Below are positions 7,772-15,665 of a DNA stretch of 64,000 nt, in pieces. A program made the translations under genes and the position numbers. How positions within the stretch are numbered: the first letter of the stretch is position 1; each line of letters starts with the position of its first letter. The notes beneath the pieces are model-generated. The model did not search any database. It was not told the DNA's origin and saw nothing but the letters and a program-made list of their open reading frames with translations. The stretch lies in contig JBGCGJ010000036.1 in assembly GCA_045110675.1 (NCBI GenBank), positions 62,001 to 126,000 of the forward strand, in the 5' to 3' direction. The stretch comes from JBALVT01 sp045110675 (lineage in GTDB: Bacteria > Pseudomonadota > Gammaproteobacteria > Pseudomonadales > Halieaceae).

Positions 7772-8792
7772 CGACGAGCCCGATATAGGGGAAAACCTGC
7801 CGATACTGCCGGACCATGTTTCGCCGGGGCGATTAGAGCGAGTGTTGCGTTCTGGCGCCTTCGCAGTCACTGCAGAAATTGCACCACCGGATTCCGCAGA
7901 TCCACACGAGGTCTATGAACGCGCCCAGGTATTCGACGGCTATGTCGATGCCATTAATGCCACCGATGGATCAGGTGCCAATTGCCATATGTCCAGCGTG
8001 GGCATGTGCGCTCTCCTCACACGTCGCGGCTACTCCATGGTCATGCAAATTTCCTGCAGAGATCGCAACCGTATCGCGATGCAAGGTGATGTGTTGGGAG
8101 CCTCTGCGATGGGCGTGTCCAACCTATTGTGCCTCACCGGTGACGGTGTGCAATCAGGCGACCACCCACAGGCAAAGCCCGTCTTCGATCTGGATTGCAT
8201 GACGACGCTGGAAATGTTGAGAGGCATGCGCGACGACGGCCAGTTTCTCAGCGGCCGTAAAATTAAACATCCTCCAGCGGTATTCCTCGGGGCCGCTGCC
8301 AACCCCTTCGCACCCCCTTTCGATTTTCGCCCCATTCGCCTAGCGAAGAAAGTTGCGGCGGGAGCACAGTTTATTCAAACCCAATATTGTTTTGATATCG
8401 ACATGCTCAATACCTATATGTCGCGCGTGAGAGATTTAGGCTTACACGAGAAGGTTTTTATATTGCCTGGTGTAGGCCCCTTGGCGTCAGCAAAGTCAGC
8501 GCAATGGATCAGAAACAATGTGGCCGGCGTACATATCCCCGATACCATCGTTCACCGTTTGGCTCAGGCTGAAAACCAGGCTCAAGAAGGCGTCGACATC
8601 TGTGTAGAAATGATTCAGCAAATTCGAGAAATATCCGGCGTGCACGGCGTACACATCATGGCCTATCGACAGGAGCACCGGGTTCCCGAAATTGTAAAGC
8701 GCACGGGTGTTCTGGGCGAAAGACAACCCTGGCATCCGGGAATTTTTGAAAGTTCAAATCAGCAAAGTACAAAAACTGCAGCAACCATTTAA
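7761..8792 (+). CDS. metF: Methylenetetrahydrofolate reductase, MetF family
   Basis: A 343-residue TIM-barrel flavoprotein of the MetF family. The conserved TAEIAPP strand near residues 37-43 holds the catalytic glutamate position (FEFFPP in E. coli), and LLCLTGD and the FIQTQYCFD segment are recognisable FAD- and folate-site motifs. ATG 7761 overlaps the MetV-like gene by 11 bases; GTG 7749 is an alternative without an evident ribosome site. It is longer than E. coli MetF (296 residues). Embedded between methyltransferase genes, it most likely oxidises methyl-THF formed from demethylation rather than serving methionine synthesis. I infer direction from context, not from sequence. Confidence 0.85.
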   Translation: MVFNDEPDIGENLPILPDHVSPGRLERVLRSGAFAVTAEIAPPDSADPHEVYERAQVFDGYVDAINATDGSGANCHMSSVGMCALLTRRGYSMVMQISCRDRNRIAMQGDVLGASAMGVSNLLCLTGDGVQSGDHPQAKPVFDLDCMTTLEMLRGMRDDGQFLSGRKIKHPPAVFLGAAANPFAPPFDFRPIRLAKKVAAGAQFIQTQYCFDIDMLNTYMSRVRDLGLHEKVFILPGVGPLASAKSAQWIRNNVAGVHIPDTIVHRLAQAENQAQEGVDICVEMIQQIREISGVHGVHIMAYRQEHRVPEIVKRTGVLGERQPWHPGIFESSNQQSTKTAATI

Positions 8793-8810
8793 TTTTTCGG
8801 AGCACAACCC

Positions 8811-9713
8811 ATGACAGTAACCACCCTCAGCTCGGCAACACGCGAGGTCAAGATCGGCTTTGACGAGCCTTTTGTCGTTATCGGCGAACGGATCAATCCG
8901 ACGGGCAGGAAAATTCTCGCCGAAGAAATGAAAGCCGGAGATTACAGCCGAGTGGAAGCGGATGCCATTGCGCAAGTCGCCGCGGGGGCGCATATGCTGG
9001 ATGTGAATGCGGGAATTCCCCTGGCCGACGAACCGGCGATATTGGCCAAGGCAATTCAACTGGTGCAGTCGGTCACCGACGTGCCAATCTCTATCGACTC
9101 TTCCATCATTGAAGCGCTGGAAGCTGGGCTCGCGGTCTATCAGGGCAAGCCGTTGGTCAATTCCGTTACAGGCGAAGATGAAGTGCTCGAACGGGTACTG
9201 CCGTTGGTCGCCAAATACGGCGCTGCCGTTGTCGCCATCTCCAACGACGAAACCGGGATTTCCGAAGATCCAGATGAGCGCTTTACAGTGGCCAAGAAAA
9301 TCGTCGAGCGAGCCGCTGATTTTGGCATCCACTACAGCGATATTATTGTCGATCCACTGGTCATGCCTATCGGCGCTATAAACAGCGCCGGAATCCAGGT
9401 GATGCATATCGTCAGGCGCTTGCGTGAGGAATTGAAAGTAAATACCACTTGCGGTGCATCCAACGTGAGCTTTGGCTTACCGAACCGAAACGGAATCAAC
9501 AGCTCTTTCTTAAACATGGCTATTGCCGCTGGTATGACTTCCGCCATCACAAGCCCTCTACACCCCGAAGTCATGCAGGCGGTGCGCGGTGCCGATGTCA
9601 TGATGGGTCACGATCCTCACTGCGCCAACTGGATCAAGGCTTACAGAGAACCTTCTGCGGAAGGATCTGATGGTGCAGCGCGAGAAGGTCGTCGACGTCG
9701 TCGCAAGGCTTAA
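8811..9713 (+). CDS. Methyltetrahydrofolate:corrinoid methyltransferase (MtgA/AcsE/MtrH-like)
   Basis: 300 residues, with GGAG eight bases before the start. The pterin-binding TIM-barrel signature IGERINPTGR lies near residues 23-32, with the IDSS, NSVTGED and DPLVMPIG segments lining the folate pocket. The family moves a methyl group between corrinoid Co and N5 of THF; MtgA does this for glycine betaine in Desulfitobacterium. Here it would accept methyl from the corrinoid protein at 5646 and hand methyl-THF to MetVF. The C-terminus ends in an unusual basic tail with five consecutive arginines. It is followed five bases later by the corrinoid reactivator gene. Confidence 0.88.
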   Translation: MTVTTLSSATREVKIGFDEPFVVIGERINPTGRKILAEEMKAGDYSRVEADAIAQVAAGAHMLDVNAGIPLADEPAILAKAIQLVQSVTDVPISIDSSIIEALEAGLAVYQGKPLVNSVTGEDEVLERVLPLVAKYGAAVVAISNDETGISEDPDERFTVAKKIVERAADFGIHYSDIIVDPLVMPIGAINSAGIQVMHIVRRLREELKVNTTCGASNVSFGLPNRNGINSSFLNMAIAAGMTSAITSPLHPEVMQAVRGADVMMGHDPHCANWIKAYREPSAEGSDGAAREGRRRRRKA

Positions 9714-9718
9714 ACCCT

Positions 9719-11746
9719 ATGAGTGCAGATGAAGTCAAAGTGGTGTTCACACCCTCGGGCCGCCGCGGCAGCTTCGAGCGCGGCACACCACTGCTGCACG
9801 CCGCCAGGGTACTGGGTGTCGACATCGACTCGGTTTGCGGTGGACGCGGACTGTGCGGGCGCTGCCAGATTTTATGCACTGAAGGAGAGTTCCCCAAGCA
9901 CGAGATAGTGTCCAAGGTTGAACACCTCACCGCTTTTTCAGATACCGAGAAACGCTACAACGAACGCAAAAAAACACTGGCCCATGGGCGGCGTTTAAGT
10001 TGTCACACCCTGCTAGAAGGCGACGTTGTCATTGATGTGCCTGCCGATTCTCAAGTACACAAACAAGTCGTTCGCAAAGAAGCAGAATACCGCGACATTA
10101 AGTTAGACCCCGCCACCCGACTTTGCTATGTGGAAGTGGAAGAGGCCGATATGTACGACCCCAAGGGCGATCTGCAGCGGCTGATGGAAGCGCTCGCCCG
10201 GGATTGGGAACTGGAAAACCTAGTATGCGACCCCAGACTGCTGACCTCACTTCAAAGCGTTTTGCGCGAAGGAAAATGGACAGCGACGGTTGCGATAAAC
10301 CACGGGAAACAAATCACCGCTATCTGGCCGGGCTTCAATGACAGTGCGCTGGGTGTCGCCGTGGACGTTGGTTCAACAACTGTGGCGGCACATTTATGCA
10401 GCCTTATCACCGGTGAAGTGCTGGCAACCGCTAGCATGATGAACCCGCAAATTCGCTTCGGCGAAGATTTAATGAGCCGTGTCTCTTACGTGATGATGCA
10501 TCCGGAAGGGGCTCAGGAAATGACCGAGGCCATTAGGGAAGCATTGAATGAGCTGGTGACGGAAGTCACCGCCGAGGCGGGAGTAAGCGCTCAGAATGTA
10601 TTGGAACTCACACTCGTAGCCAATCCGGTTATGCACCATATATTCTTGGGCATCAGCCCCGTGGAACTCGGTGGTGCACCCTTTGCTTTGGCCACTGATT
10701 CGGCGCTGGATCTGGCAGCGGTTGATCTTCAGTTAAATTTAAACCCGGGCGCTCGTGTATATCTTCTTCCGTGTATCGCCGGTCATGTGGGTGCAGATAC
10801 GGCCGGTGTCATTCTTTCCGAAGAACCTTACCAGCGTGACGACATGACGCTGCTGGTGGATGTGGGTACCAACGCGGAGATCGTTCTGGGTAACAGCAAC
10901 AGATTACTGGCCTGCTCCAGTCCCACAGGGCCAGCCTTTGAAGGCGCTCAAATCAGCTGTGGTCAAAGAGCCGCAGTCGGCGCCATTGAACGCGTTCAAA
11001 TCGATCCGACGACCCGCGAGCCCCGATTCAAAGTCATTGGCTGCGAACTGTGGTCGGACGATACCGAATTTTCTGCCCAGACCACCGCTACGGGGGTAAC
11101 AGGCATCTGTGGTTCCGGCATTATCGAAGTGGTGGCGGAGATGTTTCTGGCCGGTATCGTTACCACCGATGGTGTAATCGATGGCAGTCTTGCCAGCGGC
11201 AGCGACCGCGTTATCAGCAATGATCGCACCTGGTCCTATTTGCTCCACAGCGGTGAAACGCAAATTACCGTCAGCCAAAATGACGTCCGCCAGATTCAAT
11301 TGGCCAAGGCGGCTTTGTATGCCGGGGTGAAATTGCTGATGGACAAAATGGGGGTCGCCACCGTCGATCGTATTCGCCTGGCGGGTGCCTTCGGTAGTCA
11401 TATCAGCGTCAAACACGCGATGGTGCTTGGGCTCATTCCCGATTGTGAGCTGGATCAGGTTTCCTCGGCGGGCAACGCCGCGGGCACTGGCGCCCGAATC
11501 GCGCTGCTGAACAAAGCATCGAGAAGCTCCATAGAAACCGTAGTGCGCAGCATCGAAAAAATTGAAACGGCGGTGGAGGCGAAATTTCAAGAGTATTTTG
11601 TTGACGCCATGGCCTTCCCAAACAAAAGCGACGACTTTCCTCATCTGTTCTCGGTGGTTGCACGCCCAATCGCCAAAGCAAGCGGCGGTGACGGCGACGC
11701 AGGCAGCCACGGCAGGAGCCGCAGTAGGCGGCGCAAACGCAGCTAA
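9719..11746 (+). CDS. Corrinoid reductive activase, ferredoxin plus ASKHA (RACo-like, DUF4445)
   Basis: 675 residues. The N-terminal plant-type ferredoxin domain has C40, C46, C49 and C95 in the [2Fe-2S] arrangement (VCGGRGLCGRC). A linker region follows, then an ASKHA ATPase-like domain beginning around residue 214 with DVGSTTVA and continuing through the DVGTNAEIVLG and GICGSGI motifs. RACo and related enzymes use ATP to drive uphill reduction of accidentally oxidised Co(II) corrinoid back to Co(I). This matters especially in an oxygen-respiring cell. The protein ends in an Arg/Ser tail (seven basic residues in the last ten). It is probably the last gene of the operon; a hairpin follows at 11765. 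Confidence 0.9.
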   Translation: MSADEVKVVFTPSGRRGSFERGTPLLHAARVLGVDIDSVCGGRGLCGRCQILCTEGEFPKHEIVSKVEHLTAFSDTEKRYNERKKTLAHGRRLSCHTLLEGDVVIDVPADSQVHKQVVRKEAEYRDIKLDPATRLCYVEVEEADMYDPKGDLQRLMEALARDWELENLVCDPRLLTSLQSVLREGKWTATVAINHGKQITAIWPGFNDSALGVAVDVGSTTVAAHLCSLITGEVLATASMMNPQIRFGEDLMSRVSYVMMHPEGAQEMTEAIREALNELVTEVTAEAGVSAQNVLELTLVANPVMHHIFLGISPVELGGAPFALATDSALDLAAVDLQLNLNPGARVYLLPCIAGHVGADTAGVILSEEPYQRDDMTLLVDVGTNAEIVLGNSNRLLACSSPTGPAFEGAQISCGQRAAVGAIERVQIDPTTREPRFKVIGCELWSDDTEFSAQTTATGVTGICGSGIIEVVAEMFLAGIVTTDGVIDGSLASGSDRVISNDRTWSYLLHSGETQITVSQNDVRQIQLAKAALYAGVKLLMDKMGVATVDRIRLAGAFGSHISVKHAMVLGLIPDCELDQVSSAGNAAGTGARIALLNKASRSSIETVVRSIEKIETAVEAKFQEYFVDAMAFPNKSDDFPHLFSVVARPIAKASGGDGDAGSHGRSRSRRRKRS

Positions 11747-11764
11747 GCTGCAAGCCCATTCAAT

Positions 11765-11787
11765 CTCTTGCGCAGACTTTGCAAGAG
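11765..11787 (+). other. Inverted repeat, 7-bp perfect arms
   Basis: CTCTTGC (11765-11771) and GCAAGAG (11781-11787) form a stem with a nine-base loop just after the reactivator gene. No T-run follows, so it is a weak intrinsic terminator at best. It overlaps the possible promoter of the next gene and could instead be an operator. Confidence 0.35.
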
Positions 11788-11796
11788 CAATATAGT
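11769..11796 (+). promoter_or_regulatory. Possible sigma-70 promoter for the GlxA-type regulator
   Basis: TTGCGC at 11769 and TATAGT at 11791-11796, 16 bp apart, lie 36 bases before the regulator start. The -10 is good (5 of 6) and the -35 is poor (3 of 6). Confidence 0.3.
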
Positions 11797-11831
11797 AAGC
11801 GCGTTCGGTAGTATTCGGAAGCGATCCAGAG

Positions 11832-12932
11832 ATGACCAGTCTCACTAATAATAATCTCGCTAGCAGCAAGTCCTCGTCGGTTTCTGAGCCGACGCGCATC
11901 GGCTTCCTGTTACTGCATAACTACACCCTGATATCCCTGGCGTGTGCGGTAGAACCGCTGCGTATGGCCAATCGACTTTCCGAAAAAGAGTTGTACAGTT
12001 GGGTCCTCTTAACCGAAGACGGTGAACCTGTGGCGGCGAGCGACGGCATCCGCGCGCATGTCGATGCCGCTATTGGCGATGCCCAGACCCTGGATGTACT
12101 GTTTGTTGTCGGCGGTATGGATATCGATCATGCCTATACACCCCGTGTAATCGATTGGCTCAAGAAGCTGGACAAGTCCGGTGTCCAGCTCGGGGGTATC
12201 TGCACGGGTGCGATGGCACTCGCCCAAGCCCACCTGCTCGATGGCAAGGAGTGCAGTATGCACTGGGAATCTATGGTGTTGATGCAGGAACGTCATCCAC
12301 AGGTGGAGTGCAACAATCACCTGTTTACCGTGGAAGGCAATAGAATAACCTGCAGTGGCGGAACAGCGCCCCTGGACATGATGTTGAATATTATCGGCAA
12401 GGCCTATGGCAAGGCTCTGTCCCAAGGCATATCGGAAATGTTTATTCTGGATCGCATCCGGGATCAAACCGACAATCAGAAAGTGCCGCTGCGGTACACC
12501 ATGGGCGTTGCACCTCCCAAACTTATCGAAGCGACAACCCTGATGGAGGCCAATATTGAGGAACCTCTATCGCTTGTCGAACTGGCGCAGTTACTGGGAA
12601 TTTCCCGGAGACAAATGGAGAGGCTGTTCAAAAATAATCTCGACTGCGCTCCCTCACGATATTACTTACTGTTGCGGCTACACTGTGCCCGCCGCCTGCT
12701 AAAGCAAACCTCGCTTTCCATTATCGACATATCCTCCTCCTGCGGGTTTGTGTCGCGGCCGCATTTCAGCCGTTGCTATGCCTCACACATGGGTCTTACG
12801 CCGAGAGAGGAACGATCCGCTGCGTTTATAGAAGATCCCAGCCCGGAAACAAACTACACAGATCTACAGTTGGAAGACCCCGCCCTGTATGAACCACACT
12901 ACGGGAGGGTTACCGTAGACCCCTCTGCGTAA
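11832..12932 (+). CDS. GlxA/GbdR-type transcriptional regulator (DJ-1/PfpI + AraC HTH)
   Basis: 366 residues. The N-terminal amidase-like (DJ-1/PfpI) sensor domain spans about residues 20-190, with a GGICTGA nucleophile-elbow-like turn. Two AraC helix-turn-helices lie at about 230-330 (LAQLLGISRRQMERLF, then SIIDISSSCGF...RPHFSRCYASHMGLTPREER). GbdR, CdhR and SouR of Pseudomonas share this architecture and respond to glycine betaine or dimethylglycine, carnitine and sarcosine respectively. It sits directly downstream of the demethylation operon and is the best candidate to bind the 21-bp tandem repeats at 1303 and 3934. Which ligand it senses cannot be read from sequence. Confidence 0.85.
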   Translation: MTSLTNNNLASSKSSSVSEPTRIGFLLLHNYTLISLACAVEPLRMANRLSEKELYSWVLLTEDGEPVAASDGIRAHVDAAIGDAQTLDVLFVVGGMDIDHAYTPRVIDWLKKLDKSGVQLGGICTGAMALAQAHLLDGKECSMHWESMVLMQERHPQVECNNHLFTVEGNRITCSGGTAPLDMMLNIIGKAYGKALSQGISEMFILDRIRDQTDNQKVPLRYTMGVAPPKLIEATTLMEANIEEPLSLVELAQLLGISRRQMERLFKNNLDCAPSRYYLLLRLHCARRLLKQTSLSIIDISSSCGFVSRPHFSRCYASHMGLTPREERSAAFIEDPSPETNYTDLQLEDPALYEPHYGRVTVDPSA

Positions 12933-12974
12933 CAACGTTTCTGAACCTGCCTATTACTCATTGGAGCACTATCA

Positions 12975-14252
12975 GTGCAAACCCCCGCTAGCACCACAAC
13001 AAACGCAGTGGACGGCACAGCTGCACGTCGCTATTTTCAACTGGCCGTAATTGTTATTGCGGCCGGGGCGATCTATCCCCTGCTGTATCTGCGGCAGAAC
13101 TTTGAGGTCTCTATTCTGGAGTCTTTTGGCATTACGCTGACACAACTCAGCCAGTGTTACTCGATGCTGGGAATTATATTCGTCGCAACCTATCTACCCA
13201 GTGGTTGGCTAGCAGATCGTGTGTCACCGCGAACCCTGGTGACGTTCTCGCTGGTAGCAACTGGCCTACTGGGGTTTTGGTTTTCAACAATGCCCTCGTT
13301 TACACAACTGCAGATGATATTCGCAGGTTGGGGCATCGCCACGGGTCTCACCTTCTGGTCGGCTCACATCAAGGCCGTTGCGCTTTTGGCCCACTCAGAT
13401 GAACAGGGCCGCTTTTTTGGTATCCTCGATGGCGGGCGCGGCCTGTTCGAGGCACTGCTGGCGACTATCGCGGTGGCATGGTTCGCCTATGCCATGGGAA
13501 CACAAGGCGACTCGACCAGTGAGGCGCTGCTAGAAGTTATCTATCTCTATGTTGCGGTGCTGTTGGTACTCGCTCCGCTCGTTTACTTTGTTTTGGACGA
13601 TTCTGAACCCGAAGACAGTGTTGAACAGGAAGCTTCTGAAGAGCGCGTATTTTTAGATGATTTAAAAGCGGTACTGAGCAACTTCGATATCTGGCTTTGC
13701 GCCATTATCATCCTCTGTGGCTACCAGCTGTTTTGGGCGACCTATTCCTTTTCAGGCTATATGCAAAATATCTTTGGTATGAGCGCCGTCGCCGTGGGCT
13801 CGATTACCGTAGCCAAATTATGGATGCGTCCCATTGGTGCAGCCGCTGCGGGCTTCGCGGGGGACTTCCTGAATCGCGAGCGCGTTATCACTGTGTTAAT
13901 GCTGCTGGCGACTGCGGCACTCGTCGCAATGGCGGTACTCCCCACTAACGCAGCTGCGGCTATGCTGCTCACTGTGGTGCTACTGGTGGGTATTCTCACC
14001 TATGCAGTGCGAGGCATTTTTTGGTCCACATTGGATGGCTGCGACGTACCTGACAGAATAAAAGGTCTCGCCATTGGCGTGATCTCCCTTGTGGGATACT
14101 GCCCCGATGTTTACCTTCCGTATCTAAATTCAGTGTTGCTTGAAGCCTATCCAGGTAAACCGGGTTACATGATTTACTTTTTGGTAATCGCCGCAATGGG
14201 CTTAGTGGGCGCTGGTGCCGCTTGGCTACTTGGGCGAAGGGTTCAAAAGTGA
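12975..14252 (+). CDS. MFS transporter
   Basis: 425 residues, GTG start with GGAG eight bases upstream. About twelve hydrophobic segments are visible, with a central loop rich in acidic residues (DDSEPEDSVEQEASEE) between the two six-helix halves. The cytoplasmic-loop motif GWLADRVSPR after the second helix is the MFS signature. It lies 42 bases after the regulator gene and is plausibly co-transcribed, so it may import the methylated amine degraded by the upstream enzymes or export a product. No substrate can be assigned. Sequences such as YTMLG-like and SAHIKAVALL resemble organophosphate or nitrate-type porters only loosely. Confidence 0.75.
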   Translation: MQTPASTTTNAVDGTAARRYFQLAVIVIAAGAIYPLLYLRQNFEVSILESFGITLTQLSQCYSMLGIIFVATYLPSGWLADRVSPRTLVTFSLVATGLLGFWFSTMPSFTQLQMIFAGWGIATGLTFWSAHIKAVALLAHSDEQGRFFGILDGGRGLFEALLATIAVAWFAYAMGTQGDSTSEALLEVIYLYVAVLLVLAPLVYFVLDDSEPEDSVEQEASEERVFLDDLKAVLSNFDIWLCAIIILCGYQLFWATYSFSGYMQNIFGMSAVAVGSITVAKLWMRPIGAAAAGFAGDFLNRERVITVLMLLATAALVAMAVLPTNAAAAMLLTVVLLVGILTYAVRGIFWSTLDGCDVPDRIKGLAIGVISLVGYCPDVYLPYLNSVLLEAYPGKPGYMIYFLVIAAMGLVGAGAAWLLGRRVQK

Positions 14253-14287
14253 CAACTGTTACAACATTCAAATAGGAAAGCATTTAA

Positions 14288-15553
14288 ATGAAGAGAAATA
14301 TTTTTCTGGCGACTTGTCTTTTACTTTTCTGTCAAGCTGCCACCGCAGACTTACCCCGATCCAAGCCGGAGAAAATGGGCTTTTCGTCCGAGAGGTTGCA
14401 AGAGATTTCCAAATTCACCCAGCGCCAGGTCGACGAGCAAAAACACGTGGGCTTCGTCACTATGGTGGCTCGAGGCGGAAAAATAGTGCACTTTGATGCC
14501 GTTGGCCGCTACGGCATTGACAACGACAAGCCAATGGAAAGAGACACTCTGTTCCGTATTTTCTCGATGACCAAACCCATCACCTCTGTCGCCATGATGA
14601 TGCTCTATGAAGAGGGTGCCTTTCAAATGAACGATCCGGTCTCCAAGTTTCTACCGGCGCTCAAAGATTTGAAGGTGTGGGACGAATCAGGCAACTATCC
14701 CGCTGCGGCTCCTATCACCATCGAGCAACTCTTCACACATACCGCGGGCTTAAGCTACGGGTTTAGACCTGAAGATCCCGTGGATATTCTCTATCGTGAA
14801 AAAGCACCCCTCCGCAGTAAAAATCTGGATGAGTTTATTGAGCGCCTGGCTGAACTACCCCTACACTACCAGCCGGGAATTCGATTTCACTACAGCGTCG
14901 CCACCGATGTGTTGGGTGCAATTGTCGAAAAGATTAGCGGGCTGCCTCTGGATGAGTTTTACCGCACGCGTATATTCGAACCGCTGGGGATGAACGATAC
15001 TTTTTTCAATGTGCCCGAAGACAAACTCCACCGTCTCGCCACGAATCACGGTTGGGACAAAGAGAAAAACCAAATATCGCTTCTGCCACCCCACCTTCAT
15101 CGACCGGCAACGGGAGTCACTTTGTTTTCCGGCGGTGGCGGATTGGTATCTACCGCCATGGACTACATGATTTTCTGCGAGATGCTCAGACGCGGTGGCA
15201 GCTACAACGGCGCGCGACTACTCGGGCCAAAAACTGTGCAGTATATGATCATGGATCACCTCAGGCCCGAAGTGCTCACAGAGGGCGTGGGTGAATTCCC
15301 TGAATCACACCTTTATCCCGGTCACTCATTCGGATTGGGTTTCTCCATGATCATAAACCCGGGAATTAGTCAGGTCATTGGATCAAAGGGCGCTTACTCC
15401 TGGGGTGGTGCGGCGGATACCAAATTCTGGATAGATCCCGAGGAAGATCTGGTGGTGGTACTGATGACACAGCTAATGGGCTCGCCCTGGGAAACACGGT
15501 ATAAGATGAAGATTGCGACTTATCAGGCACTCACTGAATTGGGTTTGAAATAG
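14288..15553 (+). CDS. Serine hydrolase, class C beta-lactamase/esterase fold, exported
   Basis: 421 residues with a signal peptide (hydrophobic core 5-19, probable cleavage after ATA at residue 20). The S93-M-T-K96 tetrad provides the nucleophile and general base, HYSV supplies the tyrosine, and WGGAADT near the C-terminus replaces the KTG box, as in family VIII esterases. Known relatives hydrolyse esters or small amides in the periplasm, and true beta-lactamase activity is uncommon. A purine-rich AGGAAAG ribosome site precedes the ATG. It follows the MFS gene by 35 bases, so it may be in the same operon, but a link to methylamine metabolism is not evident. Confidence 0.8.
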   Translation: MKRNIFLATCLLLFCQAATADLPRSKPEKMGFSSERLQEISKFTQRQVDEQKHVGFVTMVARGGKIVHFDAVGRYGIDNDKPMERDTLFRIFSMTKPITSVAMMMLYEEGAFQMNDPVSKFLPALKDLKVWDESGNYPAAAPITIEQLFTHTAGLSYGFRPEDPVDILYREKAPLRSKNLDEFIERLAELPLHYQPGIRFHYSVATDVLGAIVEKISGLPLDEFYRTRIFEPLGMNDTFFNVPEDKLHRLATNHGWDKEKNQISLLPPHLHRPATGVTLFSGGGGLVSTAMDYMIFCEMLRRGGSYNGARLLGPKTVQYMIMDHLRPEVLTEGVGEFPESHLYPGHSFGLGFSMIINPGISQVIGSKGAYSWGGAADTKFWIDPEEDLVVVLMTQLMGSPWETRYKMKIATYQALTELGLK

Positions 15554-15585
15554 GGTTTTCCATAGACACCTTTTAGCAGCTCTAC

Positions 15586-15608
15586 AAAAAAGGACCCCTT
15601 GCGGGGCC
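15586..15608 (-). terminator. Rho-independent terminator of the hyuAB operon
   Basis: Read on the minus strand, a GC-rich stem (GGCCCC paired with GGGGTCC, one bulged base, short loop) is followed by six T residues. It lies about 58 bases after the hyuB stop. Confidence 0.7.
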
Positions 15609-15665
15609 AAATGAACCTATTTACCGGGCCAGCGAGTTACTCCCCATGCAGCTTCGAGTGCAGTC

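Noticed and set aside
8754..9407. Open frame of 217 codons on the minus strand
   Set aside because: It is a shadow of the THF methyltransferase gene, with His/Asp-rich composition typical of an antisense frame and no family match.
10904..11899. Long open frame (331 codons) on the minus strand
   Set aside because: It lies antisense to the reactivase gene and has no recognisable domain; it arises from the codon bias of the real gene.
14288..15553. Beta-lactamase resistance gene
   Set aside because: The SxxK motif fits class C and family VIII esterases alike, but the KTG box is replaced by a WGGAADT-type segment; esterase is the better reading.
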